From assembly GCA_949316495.1 (NCBI GenBank), contig OX439001.1, positions 23,258,501 to 23,322,500 on the forward strand: DNA of 64,000 nucleotides, given 5' to 3'. Source of the stretch: Amphiduros pacificus. Lineage: Eukaryota > Annelida > Polychaeta > Phyllodocida > Hesionidae. Position 1 is the first letter of the stretch. The number at the start of each line of letters is the position of its first letter. The notes under the pieces were generated by a model. The model searched no databases. It had not been told where the DNA came from and was given only the letters and a program-made list of their open reading frames with translations. Shown piece by piece: positions 47,815 through 58,903 of this stretch. The translations under genes were made by a program, and so were the position numbers.

Positions 47815-48290
47815 TTAGACAGCTACACAGGTGTGAGACAGCTGCACGAGAGATAGTAACAGTAGTGAGAGATAGTTACAACAGTGAGACTGAGAGACAG
47901 CTGAATAAGTGAGAGACAGCTGCACATGTGAGAGACAGCTGCATATGTGAGAGACAGCTGCATAGGTGAGAGATAGCTGCACATGTGAGAGATAATTACA
48001 GAGACAGTTATGATTGTGAGGCAGCTGCACAAGTGAAAGACAGTTACAACAGTGATAGATAGCTGCATAAGTGAGAGTTAGCTGCACCAGTGAGATACAG
48101 CTGCATACGTGAGGCTGCTGCACTGGTTAGAGATAGTTAAAAACAGTGTGTGACAGTTACAACAATGAGAGATAAATACCTACATCAGTGAGAGATAGTA
48201 AGAGATAGCTACAACAGTGAGAGACAACTGCATAAGAGAGAGATAGCTGTACAATGTAGAGACAGCTGCATAAGTGAGAAATAGTTAAAA
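47815..48290 (+). repeat. GTGAGAGACAGCTGCA-type minisatellite, array 2
   Basis: Same unit as array 1. The array is interrupted at 48291 and resumes at 49003. Confidence 0.9.
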
Positions 48291-49002
48291 TGTTACCCAC
48301 TGAATGGTTGAGTATCCGTCGTTGGGGGACGTGGACGGGGGATCAATACTCTACCACTAGATAGATACTCTAATCTGCTCTACTCTACTGTACTGTACTG
48401 TACAACAAGCATAGCTCGCTAACTCGCTGGCTGTGAGTTCGGGCACGGATCCTAGCTACCCTATATACCCTCATGTAGGTGACAGGCAATAAGGACTGCA
48501 GACACAGGATATACACTACACAATAGTTACCTTTATTCAGTGCTGTGATTCCTCCTTGTCTGGCTAGGCCGGCATGGCAATGAGCGAGGCATATGAACTA
48601 CCCAAATGCATGATACCTATGAGACCCTATCTATACACAAAACACCCAAGTCTATGCAGTCACGATACTGAGAGTCGTGGATCTTCTGTGGCAAGTGGTC
48701 GCTCTATCTCCGTCTCTTCATCTGCTCATCTCTAGACTCGGACTGAGGATCCAACGGTTGCGCGCCTCCTTTAAGGGACCACTCCGCGTCATCTGTGGGG
48801 GCTTGCCTACGTGGCTTCCTCACGCGTCATCAGATGGACTCGTCTTGCCTGCGTATCCAACGTAGGCTCGTCCGCCTGCACGTGATCTCCCAGTGTGGTG
48901 GTTATGGCGACTCATTAACCATCAGTATCGTTCGTGATTGTCTATGAATGTCTATATATTTCCAAGAGTCTCTGGGTGTGTATTCTATATCCTACATTAA
49001 CA
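48291..49002 (-). mobile_element. Possible solo LTR inside the minisatellite
   Basis: A 712-bp segment breaks the array, begins TGTTACCC and ends TACATTAACA, giving TGTTA/TAACA termini. On the minus strand it has an AATAAA near its middle (48532-48537 on plus). No clear target duplication is visible. Best read as a solo LTR of an unidentified family. Confidence 0.45.
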
Positions 49003-49090
49003 GTGAGAGACAGTTATAACAGAGGGATAGCTGCACATGTGAGACAACTGCATCAGTGAGAGATAGCTATACAAGGGAGAGACAGCTGCA
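49003..49090 (+). repeat. Minisatellite array 2, continuation
   Basis: CAGTGAGAGACAGTTATAAC and following units resume the array after the 712-bp interruption. Confidence 0.85.
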
Positions 49091-49091
49091 T

Positions 49092-49411
49092 ATATCTTTG
49101 GGAATATATATATATATAGATACGGCTGATGTTTTTTTATTTTTGGAGAAGAAGTGGATGAGCCTGAGACAAGGGCAGTACACGATTGGCACCCGCTGTC
49201 TAGCTGGCGGCGAGAGCAGCAGATCGCCGGATTCTCCATTTTGTCCCACTGAATTCGCTGAGGGTATTCAGAGGGCGGAGGGCGGCGTCTGCGGGCTCAA
49301 TCGTGGAGAAACGGGATAACCCGGGCTAACCTGCCGGACCCAATTGTGTACAGCCAGTGTCAAGGAGACAAAAGTGTGGGAAATAGCAGAGAACATTGGA
49401 CACCTTGGTTT
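49092..49411 (-). mobile_element. Family B element, distal part (minus strand)
   Basis: Its reverse complement matches the right parts of the B copies at 50800-50985 and 51760-51838 (AAGGTGTCCAA, GTCTGCTATTTCCCACACTT, CTTGTCTCATCC, CCGTATCTATATATATTCCC). A GC-rich block of about 170 bp (49180-49350) is present here but absent from those copies. The rest of this B copy lies beyond the inserted family A element, at 52107-53380. Confidence 0.65.
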
Positions 49412-52106
49412 GACCTAGGAGTACTTATGAATGGAGGCGCAACGTCGCAAGATCAAAAGGGACATCATAGTTTCCGCCATGACCATTGTTATGATGACAC
49501 CATATAGGTGCAAGATATGAAAGTTTTGACATTTTTTTTCAGAGCTATTTTAATCCTGAATGAAATGTTTGTTTTTTCATACAGATTATGGGGATATAAA
49601 TTTTATTTTTCTGCTCCAAGTTTGGACAATTTTACGATAAGATTTGTACATTCATATCAAAGTAATGAAAATGTATTAAAAATTGTTATTACCTCAAAAA
49701 CTGAGGAAACCACATGTTTTATTGTCATGTTTTTATTCCAGTTTATTTTTAGTTATTGGCGCATAAATTGGCAGCTTAGAAAAATATACCATGTTGTTCA
49801 GTGAAAAAAATACATTCAGAAAATTTAATTTATAGCCCTGCCAATACATGCACTATTGTAAATAAATTGACCTAATACAAATTATGTCATCATTTAAAGT
49901 CAACAAAAAATAACAATACAAAATTGCAACAAGAATTTTAAAAATGCTATATGATTAACAATATTTTGTTTTAAAAGTTTTTAAAAAGTAGTATGAATAG
50001 TGACACATTTTTTTATAAACATGTATGAAAAATAAAAGGTTTGGAAGATGCATTTTTTTTCATAATATCTATTATTGAAGAAATCAGAACAGAATTTATT
50101 TGAAGTAATTTTGAATGGATTTGATTTGATTTGATTTGATTTGATTTGATTTGATTTGATATGTTGGCCGCTCCACTTTTGTCTGGTGGGCACTCAGAGC
50201 TTACGCAGCATGGCTATCCAGCTAGAGAGGAGACCCAATACGCACTATCCCCAATCTGTGAATAGCACTCGTGCTGACCGCCCGGTGCAGGCCCCTACAC
50301 TGATGAAAAGCTACCCTATCTAATTATCACCTTCTGCACTGACAACTTTCACCTCAACACTCACTCCTTCCCTTGGGGCCTACAATCCCCAGCGCGCTAA
50401 AGGGCGTCCAATATCCCTATACAGCCTGAGGCGTCCAATATCCTCATAAGCCCTACCAATCACAACTAGAGGCTAAATATGTCCTCCACATGAGTACCTA
50501 GTGATCTTCAGCACCTTCATATATACCAGCTGCCTCCTTACCAACTTTTCTAATCCCACTGAGACTACATCCTAAGTAACCGACATCCCCCACTAAACTA
50601 TGACTAACATTTTTCTCATCACCCTGTTCCAGACCTGCAAACCCTACAAATCACAATAACAATTAGTGCCTGCTAATAACTGGAACAAAATATAACTATC
50701 TTCATCTCCTGAAAAAATAAAAATTCTAACATTCCACTTACCTTAATTTTCTTCTTTATGCCCAAATCATAAGAACAATACAGTACTACCTTATTTCTAT
50801 TCATGATATATCCAAATATCAGTCAAACCATGGTGTCCAATGTCGTCTGCTATTTCCCGCATTTTTGTCTCCTTGACCTTGTCTCATCCTCATCCATTTC
50901 TTCTCAAAAAATCCTACTTATCTGTTTGTATACATATATACCAAGCATCATCCGTATCTATATATATTCCCAAAGATGTTGATGCAAAAATTCCGAATTG
51001 ATAACGTTTTTTTATCATAACAATTGAAGAATTTAAGTTTTCAATGAATCGTCTGCTTCTTTCCCGCTCATCGCCATCCTGACATTTTTCATGATTTGAT
51101 TTGATTTGATATGCTGGCTGCTCCACTTTTGTCTCGTGGGCACTCAGAGCTTACGCAGCATGGTTATCCAGCTAGAGTGGAGACCCAATACGCACTATCT
51201 CCAATCTGTGAATAGCACTCGTGCTGACCACCCGGTGCAGGCCCCTACACTGATGAAAAACTACCCTATCTAATTATCACCTTCTGCACTGACAACTTTC
51301 ACCTCAACACTCACTCCTTCCCTTGGGGCCTACAATCCCCAGCGCGCTAAAGGGCGTCCAATATCCCTATACAGCCTGAGGCGTCCAATATCCTCGTAAG
51401 CCCTACCAATCACAACTGGAGGCTAAAGATGTCCTCCATGTGAGTACCTAGTGATCTTCAGCACCTTCATATCTATCAGCTGCCTCCTTACCAACTTTTC
51501 TTATACCACCGAGACTACATCCTAGGTAACCGACATCCCCCACTAACTATGACTAACATTTTTCTCATCATCCTGTTCCAGACCTGCAAAACCTAGAAAT
51601 CACCATAACCATTAGTGGCTGGAACAAAATATAACTATCTTCATCTCCTGAAAAACACAAAGAAAAATAAAGATTTTAACACCGCACCTACCTTAAATTT
51701 CTTTGTTATGACCAAATCATAAGAACAATACATTACTACCTTATCTCCACTCATGATATACCCAAAAGTCAGTCAAACCAAGGTGTCCAAAGTCGTCTGC
51801 TATTTCCCACACTTTTGTCTCCTTCACCTTGTCTCATGGTAGATGGTATTATAAGCTTCAAAGGAGCAACTATTCTGAATTTTTCTTTAAAAAATATAAA
51901 CCAAAATGTGGTATAATACTTCAATAAAACTTTGGCCAATTTATTTTTTTTAAATACGAATCTTCGATTTTTCACTGTTCTGAAGTCGGCAACTAGGATA
52001 GGATCAAAGGATTTTGGATCCATTGTGTGAAACAATGAGTTACCATGACACCATATCTCATATAATGGCCGTCATGCCTCCATTCGTAATTACTTCAAGG
52101 TTTGAC
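49412..52106 (+). mobile_element. Family A TIR element, copy 2, split by an insertion
   Basis: Left end GGTTTGACCTAGGAGTACTTATGAATGGAGGC and right end (52070-52106, inverted) GCCTCCATTCGTAATTACTT, CAAGGTTTGAC form terminal inverted repeats. The element reads 49412-50123, is interrupted by about 1.7 kb, and resumes at 51839 (GATGGTATTATAAGCTTC), exactly continuing the order seen in copy 1 at 6430. No transposase is visible. Confidence 0.65.
50124..51838 (+). mobile_element. Two direct copies of family B inserted in family A
   Basis: Each copy starts with TTTGA repeats (50126-50160 and 51093-51110) and GCTCCACTTTTGTCT. They run nearly identical through GTGGGCACTCAGAGCTTACG, CACTCACTCCTTCCCTTGGG and GTCCAATATCCCTATACAGC to the AAGGTGTCCAA end. 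Both lack the MYND gene found in the minus-strand copy and hold instead about 370 bp of other DNA. A 200-bp piece (about 50886-51090) separates them. Confidence 0.75.
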
Positions 52107-53380
52107 TGACATTTGGGTATACCATGAGTGGAGATGTGGTAGTACTGTACTGTTCTTATGGTTTGGTCATAAAAAAGGAATTTAAGGTTAGTGGGTTGTT
52201 AAATCTGAGGGAGCAGCTAGCAAACTGCAGCCCGACTTGTGCATAGGCCAGTGGAGAGCTTGACAGTTCTGACTACAATAAAAAGCAGACCGGCACTTTG
52301 TGCACTTTTTCAGTCCACCAGGAACTTGGCTCTCTGGTACTCCACAGCGGTAGTTGTAGCAATGTTCCTCCAGGGGTCCTCCTTTTGATAGAGCCCGCAA
52401 CAAAACGTCCACATCACCAGCACTATCAACAATTTCTTGGACGGCACCGGTGGAAGAACTGGCCTCGATATCATTAGAGTCCCGCAGTGCTGAGAAGTAC
52501 TGCGCCCTAGGGTCAGGCTCAACCTGAGTCAATGCAGAATCACTTTGGTCCAGTAATGTGGTTGTGTCATGTGACTGTACCAAGCCCTCGGAAATTTGTG
52601 CTTGGGGCTGGCTGGGGGTGTTGGTGACTGCAGTGGCGTGGATCTGGTCCTGGGGAACAGACTCTTGGGTATCCACTGAATCTGTCCCCTGGTGTGGGCC
52701 AGTAGAGGCAACCCCCCTTTTTTTTGGCCCTCCAGTTCTCCAGTCTCTGCTGGTCTCTTCTCCTGGTGGCAGAAGACTTCCTCTTCTTCCTTGTCTTGCC
52801 CTCAGACTTGGCTGGATTGTCCACTCCTTTGTCCGAGACCTGGGCTTGCTTTTTGGCGGGAGATTTGAATCTTTCCCTACTCCACACTAAGTCCAGGTAA
52901 ATTTTGGAACCTGTAAGGCGCATAGACCATCTTGGACTGTCACAAGTTGATGCACCCACATTCTGCAGTGTATTCACGACCTCAGCCGGTATCCCAAGCT
53001 TTGTGAGAAGGCCATTTTCCACAAAAACTGGAGCTTCCAGATTACGTGGTACCTCCTCGGCCGCCATCTTTGCACACCTCAGGCTGTATAGGGATATTGG
53101 ACGCCCTGTAGTGCACTGGGGATTGGAGGCCCCAAGGGAAGGAGTGAGTGTTTAGGTGACAGTTGACAGTGCAGAATATGGTAATTAGAGAGGGTGGTTT
53201 TTCATCAGTGTAGGGGCCTGCACCGGGCGGTCAGCACGAGTGCTACTCACAGATTGGAGATAGTGCGTATTGGATCTCCCCTCTAGCTGGGTAGCCACGC
53301 TGCGTAAGCTCTGAGTGCCCACGAGACAAAAGTGGAGCGGCCAACATATCAAATCAAATCAAATCAATCAAATCAAAATC
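52107..53380 (-). mobile_element. Family B element, gene-bearing copy (minus strand)
   Basis: Read on the minus strand: TTTGA repeats, the same 5' leader as the plus copies (53345-53070), the MYND gene, then ACCTTAAATTCCTT and ACCATAAGAACAGTACAGTA shared with both. The leader and trailer common to all three copies frame the gene, so the gene belongs to the element. Superfamily unknown; no reverse transcriptase or transposase was recognised. Confidence 0.6.
52188..53067 (-). pseudogene. MYND zinc-finger protein of family B, frameshifted
   Basis: Starts MAAEEVPRNLEAPVFVENG. An N-terminal part includes PRWSMRLTGSKIYLDLVW; then a strongly basic stretch (KTRKKRKSSATRRRDQQRLE, RAKKKG). The C-terminal part has CYNYRCG, KKCTKCRSAFYCSQNCQALH and WPMHKSGC, the full C-x3/4-C, C-x2-C, YC-x3-C, H-x3-C layout of a MYND finger, a protein-interaction module. 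The two parts are in different frames; the switch lies at a homopolymer (CCCCCC/TTTTTTTT, about 52716-52733), so it could be decay or a sequence error. Total near 290 residues, no introns. Role in the element unknown. Confidence 0.65.
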
Positions 53381-53995
53381 AAAATAATCTTTGTACCGAA
53401 ACATGTATTTTTTTTGTTAATGTAGGATTTCTTTTGCAAGTTGACAGCAAACGTTGTCGTCGAAGGGATAAAAGAGTAACGTCAGCTCCAGGGATGCTCC
53501 GCTGCACCCAGGCACTCTCAACCGTATGCCAATTCTTGCCATCGGTTTTCCCGATCCCGAGTACGGCCGTACAGTGTAAGCTGGAAGATGCAGATGGATT
53601 CGCGGTCTACCATCAAGATTTCTGATTCTTTGATTGGTTGTGCTGTATGTTAGTACACGAAGGTCAGTGAGAGCTCGAAGCCTCTGAGAAACAAAGCAGT
53701 TCCTACTTGCTTTGTCACGGAAAGTCGACACGGAAAACAAGGTGAGCAACTGTACGTCTGAAAATTTAGAAATTATACTTTCTCTATGGTCTGATCATGC
53801 TGATGTCAGTGATGAGCATGATGAGGCGCTAGGACTAGGAGTACAGCCGACGACAACAAAGCTGCGGACGACAACAGAGCTGCGTTTCAGATTATCAGTT
53901 GATTACCGATGTTTATCACGCCATTTTACCTTGTTGGTGCATGCATGTGTCAGAGCATGACCTGATGTGAATATTTTCGAAAGTACAGATGTACT
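53381..53995. other. GC-richer unique stretch, possible 5' exon region
   Basis: Higher GC than its surroundings, with a possible donor at GGAAAACAAG|GTGAGCAAC near 53741. No protein family recognised, no stable frame. Could be the leader of an unrecognised gene or part of a mobile element. Confidence 0.3.
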
Positions 53996-54315
53996 TTAAC
54001 CCCTAACGGACGGGAGGGACGGCATCGTCCACCACCCGTAACGGACGGGAGGGACGTAGACGTCCCCATTTTTCTGGCTTGATGACGTCATTTGTAACAT
54101 TTTCTTTGGCTGCAACATTGTTACAATGTATAATCATGATAATGACGTCAGACATCTTGGATTGTGAATTTTTGACCCCAGTACTTCAATGAGCATATTG
54201 AGTAACCATGGTTATAAAATTCACCAGTCGAGTATGTAGATACACTAGTCCAGAGAAAAATTGGTTAGTTCTGCAAGTCAACAAAATTTAGAGAGGCTAG
54301 TCCTTTAGGGGTTAA
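53996..54315. mobile_element. piggyBac-type MITE with TTAA target duplication
   Basis: TTAA (53996-53999), then CCCCTAACGGAC at the left and its counterpart GTCCTTTAGGGG at the right, then TTAA (54312-54315). The 312-bp body has a subterminal direct repeat (AACGGACGGGAGGGACG twice) and no coding capacity. TTAA duplication and C-rich TIRs are the mark of piggyBac-group elements. Confidence 0.8.
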
Positions 54316-54414
54316 AGGCTTTGAAAATGGAACCGCAACTCTGTCGTTGTCCACAGGTCAGTTGGCGTCGACTGTACCTGTAGGATTAGCATGATTGTAG
54401 AAGAGGCTTGGATC

Positions 54415-55225
54415 ATAAGGGCAGACTGGGCTAAGGTAGTAAGGAATGGCTGGGATGAGAGGAAGCTGGGATAAGGAGAGAGTGGGATGAGGTGACCACG
54501 ACACTATCTGGGATGAGGAGAGGTTGGGATATGGGAAAGCTGGAAGTGGAATGAGCATGATGAGGGGAGGCTGGGCTGAGGGGAGGCTGTGATAAGAATC
54601 ATAAGGGGAGGATGGGGTAAGTGGAGGCTGGGGTGAGGGGAGGTTTGGATGAGGGGAGGCTGGGATGAGGGGAGGTAGTGATAAGCATGATAAGGGGAGG
54701 ATGGGGTAAGGGGAGGCTGGGATAAGGGGAGGCTGGGATAAGAATGATAAGAGGAGGATGGGGTAAGGGAAGGCTGGGGTAAGGGGAGGCTGGGGTGAGG
54801 GGAGGCTGTGATAAGAATAAGGGGAGGATGGGTAAGGGGAGGCTGGGGTGAGGGGAGGCTTGGGTGAGGGGAGGTTTGGATGAGGGGAGGCTGTGATAAG
54901 AATGATAAGGGGAGGATGGGGTAAGGGAAGGCTGGGGTGAGGGGAGGCTGGGGTGAGGGGAGGTTTGGATGAGGGGAGGCTGGGATAAGAATGATAAGGG
55001 GAGGATGGGTAAAGGGAGGTTTGGATGAGGGGAGGCTGGGATGAGGGGAGGTTGTGATAAGCATGATAAAGGGAGGCTGAGGTAAGGGGAGGCTAGGAAA
55101 AGGGGAGGCTGGGATGAGGGGAGGCTTGAATAACAGGAGGCTGTGATAAGCATGATAAGGGGAGGCTGGGGTAGGGGAAACTTTAATAAAGTGAGAGCGT
55201 GATGAGGGGAGGTTGGGATAAGAAG
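54415..55225 (+). repeat. G-rich minisatellite, strand-asymmetric
   Basis: About 800 bp of AGGGGAGGCTGGGATG/ATAAGGGGAGG-type units of 16-18 bp, with AAGAATGATA or AAGCATGATA insertions marking larger units of roughly 90-110 bp. The plus strand is almost free of C in the G-runs, so R-loop or G-quadruplex formation is plausible. Confidence 0.9.
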
Positions 55226-55351
55226 TGATCCCAATCATTTCTTTAAGTGATCCCAATCACCCAATAAATGAATTATCTGTATGTGTATTTCATACCAATT
55301 GAATGAATCCACATGAAATAATTTGCAGTCGATCTTTATTTTAAGCTGGAC

Positions 55352-55640
55352 AATGTCAAGTGTAAATGGGAATGAAGGGTCGTCTTCTAATGAGGAAGTG
55401 TTGGATCTTGAACCATCAGTATTGCTGCACAGAAGTCCTCATGGTCACCGCAGGGAGATCCAGGTTCTAAGTGAGCCTCGTGTGGAATCGTCTCTCCCAC
55501 ACAAATCCACAAGACCAGGCCCACCACGATCCCAGAGTCTCGGGCAACAGCCTCTTCACAGCATTCAGAGAGAGAAGCATGGATGTGATCCATCAGGAGG
55601 ACATCAGGTTGGTGCCCAGTTTAAGTATGATTAAAGACTT
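55352..55640 (+). CDS. Possible first coding exon, unknown protein
   Basis: From ATG at 55352 the frame reads MSSVNGNEGSSSNEEVLDLE and stays open to 55634; a donor-like CAG|GTTGG occurs near 55608. Composition (Ser, acidic, then His/Arg/Pro) is protein-like but matches no family I know. Another frame over 55471-55600 (SLFTAFRERSMDVIHQEDIR) is also plausible. Low confidence. Confidence 0.25.
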
Positions 55641-55871
55641 TATCTGTATTGTGTGTGACAGCATTGTTGGCTGACAGCATTGTTTGCATAATGAGGTAGA
55701 ATGGCCATATAAGCTGCAGGCTTATATGGCCATATGAGACTCATCACACCTCTCTCATCCCTTATATGATTTTATTTAACTCAGTACCAGTTATACATTT
55801 GGTAAAAAAAATTGAAGTGTTTTATTGAAATGATTTTGAAAAATGTTGAGAGATGGTCTGGTATATATTAC

Positions 55872-58800
55872 TACCGTATTTACTCGTGTATAAGTCGACT
55901 CGTGTATAAGACGACTCGTGTATAAGACGACCCCCCAAAATTGAGGTTATTTTGCTTGAAAAGACCAATTTCTGAATATAAGAATAACAAAACCATCAAT
56001 CCATTTAAAACACAATTAAATCGATCCATGTGTGAAAACATTTCTGTCAAAAAGGGAAGACACGACTCAAAGCAGTAGAAACAATGCCCCAAAACTGTGA
56101 ACGCTGATAATTGGTATCAGTGAAATTTTACTAATTTTCACACCACTGAAAGGGACGACATCAAAGGCAGAATTGAATAAACCCCTTGCTCAATACCAGG
56201 GAGATCCTGGGGTGACCATACCTACGTCATATAAAATAAAAATCAGTATCTTAAACATTTTAATTTCATTTTTGTTGTGAAAATCAGTGTTGTTTCTGTG
56301 TTAGTTTATGTGTAGAGTACGTACCCCACGTAAAGTATCATTTTTTTCAAAATAATAAGAAGTGAAATACTTAGGCAGTTGCATATTATATCTTTCAAAA
56401 ATATTCTTTCTTTATCTGCAGTTGATAAGCATTATGAATTAAGATTCATTTGAAGTTAATTCGTTGTCATAATCTTTGCTAGGAGCATTACTGGAAATAT
56501 CAAAATGTTATTTCCCGGTCTCAACATTTTTTCTCTATATATTTTAAATTTTGGTTGTCCAAATTTAGTTTTAACTATGTTTGAAATTATATACACTATA
56601 TTAAATTATTTGCTTTATATTTGTTTCATTAATATAACTAATTTGGATAAGATTTCTGAATTATCCAAAATCAGTGTATACAGTTTGTAGAGTACGTACC
56701 CCCTGCAACACGTGTATGTTAAGCAGCCATAAAATTTCAATGGTATGTCCTTGTGCAAAAAGATTTTGGATTTTGGACAAGGAGACCTTGCATTTTGATA
56801 AAACATAAGTTAGAAATGCAGGTCACAAGGTTGATTTTTCATGTTAAGTGACTGCATTTAGTGACCTTGATTGTGTCCAACCCGATTGGTTACTATGGTT
56901 ACAACTGGCCACCTTGCACAACCCTTTGTCCAAGACTGTAGTGTCAATGCACATGTTCCCCTATCACACACTCTATTAAAACTCATCAGTCTGCATAGAA
57001 CATATATTCAAATCATTACAGTAACAGTTATGGAAGCTAGGATAAATCACCTCAAGAGTGGAAATATAAAGGAGGCTTTGAAAGCAAAATGTCGGGAGTT
57101 AAATCTTCCTGTCAGTGGGAACAAACATGATTTGGCTGTCAGAATACTTGCAGTTGAGACAAGGGATAACCCTGAGGTTGAACCACAGTGCATTGTAAAT
57201 TAAAATGATAGTGGAACTGACACCAAGAATTGGACCAAAAGAAACTTTAACTCACTTGCCCACAGTTTGGCAAGGATCTAAGACAATTACCAGCAGTCAA
57301 TTTTGGCCAAATATACAAGCACCTTGTTTTGAGGACTGCCAAGTATCATGATAGATCCCTTTGTGGGACGGAATATAATACTTTGAAAGGCTATAAATTC
57401 TTTAAAGAAGGTCACATAAGAAAGCTTGATATTAGACTATAAAGAATGATAGCTGTCTTCTCCAATGCAAAGAGTTGGCTTCAATGAGGCACAAACTGTA
57501 TGAAGTGTGCATTGAGATGGACAAAGTCACTGGAGACATTCAGCATGGTACATGCTCATGCCTAGCAGGGTAGGTGTTCACATGAATAGCTCCATTTTAG
57601 ATATATACACCTATGGAAGATGCCTTGAGAACAGGGGTCCATCAAATCTCACTATACTTCATAATGACAAATAGTTTATCTGCAGTATCAGCAGTATCAA
57701 TGTCATTTTATTACACATCAATATACTCAATTTTTATTATCTGTCATTTGGTTACAGACTGGGTGTATAAGGGTTAGGAAAGTGTAATCATGTTGCTGCA
57801 ATTTTATTTGCAATAGAGGAGTTTTCACAGAAACAAATGCACAAACTGCCTAACCAGTTTCCTGCACTTCAAAACTTTCACAATGGGTTATTCCCAAGAC
57901 ACAACAACAGGTAAAACTGAAGCCACTGAAACAAATGAAATTTTAAAAGATAAAGTACCTAAAACCACTCGCAGCAAGTTGTAGTACAAACCATTATGAC
58001 CCAAGGGCTAAGGAGCATCAGTGTGTGGATCACCAATATAGACAGACATTTGCAAAGAGTCTCCAATCTTCCTGCCCAAATTCTGGATTCTTTTTAATTC
58101 AAATGTCAACATCAAATATATTTTCTCTTAACAACACTGAACAAGTTGAAATAGACAGTATGTATAAAAGTTTGCAAGAAACAGAACCAGAATCAGATTA
58201 TGTTTAGTGAGCTCTGCCTAAACACAGGACAGCATGGTTTGTGGCTTATCCCAAGCATGGAGGTCAGGGAGTAGAGCAACTAGGTCAAGTGCCTCACTTC
58301 AGCTGCAGGGTAGTGACGTATCACAGGATTCCCCTAGTAATGGGCAAGTGGGCTATTGTGCGATATAATTAAATAATAAATTTAATTTAATAGAAATAGA
58401 ATTACGACATGTATACGTGATTTACGCAACACAAGATCGCCATTTTGAAAGGCGGGAGAGGCTCGACCTGCGAAGCGTAAGTTGTGATAATATTGGATAA
58501 ATACCTTTATATATCATTTAAAACGCAATTAAAATCGATCCGCTATGTCCGATATTCGTTATTTCGAAATATGAAAGTTTGTAATGAAAACGCGTTGTCT
58601 TGACGAGGAGAAAATCTTGACCTGCGAAGCATAAGTTGTGATAATATTGGGTAAATACCTTTATATATCATTTAATGGAAATTAAAATCAATCTGCTATG
58701 TACGATATTTGTTATTTCGAAAATATGAATGTTCGTAATGAAAACTTTTTGTTTTGACGTGGACATGGAGAAATTTGTAGTGCCGTAATTTTTTGGCGTA

Positions 58801-58903
58801 AATCCTGGTCCACAGGTTGCTCTCGTGTATAAGACGACCCCCCAAACATTAACTAATGGTTTGTGTACAAAAACCTCGTCTTATACACAAGTAAATATGG
58901 TAA
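55872..58903. mobile_element. 3-kb TIR DNA transposon
   Basis: Left end TACCGTATTTACTCGTGTAT, right end (inverted) TACCATATTTACTTGTGTAT, each followed inward by AAGACGA(C/G) repeats: CGTGTATAAGACGAC occurs twice more at the left and once near 58835 at the right. TA at each edge could be the target duplication. Superfamily not assigned. It carries a decayed SAP/SWIM gene, and near its right end a 150-160-bp tandem duplication (58465-58765). Confidence 0.75.
57030..58207 (+). pseudogene. Decayed SAP / SWIM zinc-finger (YqaJ-type) gene
   Basis: From MEARINHLKSGNIKEALKAK (57030) a SAP motif follows (LKAKCRELNLPVSG, DLAVRIL), a DNA-binding helix pair. Past a stop at 57203, shifted frames give LPAVNFGQIYKHLV and LKGYKFFKEGHIRKL. 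Then come KVTGDIQHGTCSCLAG (57520-57570) and, after about 200 bp that may be an intron, KCNHVAAILFAIEEFSQK (57786-57840). C-x-C ... C-x-H is a SWIM finger. This order recalls the SWIM/YqaJ-nuclease proteins expanded in many invertebrates. Several stops and shifts; the nuclease part is not recognisable. Confidence 0.6.

Noticed and set aside
49981-50193. QIKSNQIKSNQ-type repetitive peptide
   Set aside because: Translation of the TTTGA microsatellite.
53760-53850. Possible box C/D snoRNA (GTGATGAGC, CTGATC)
   Set aside because: Box spacing and a terminal stem were not found; the motifs are short enough to occur by chance.
54504-55256. A 250-codon Pro/Ser/His-rich open frame on the minus strand
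   Set aside because: It is the reverse reading of the G-rich minisatellite; similar long frames exist in a second frame of the same DNA, so openness comes from the repeat.
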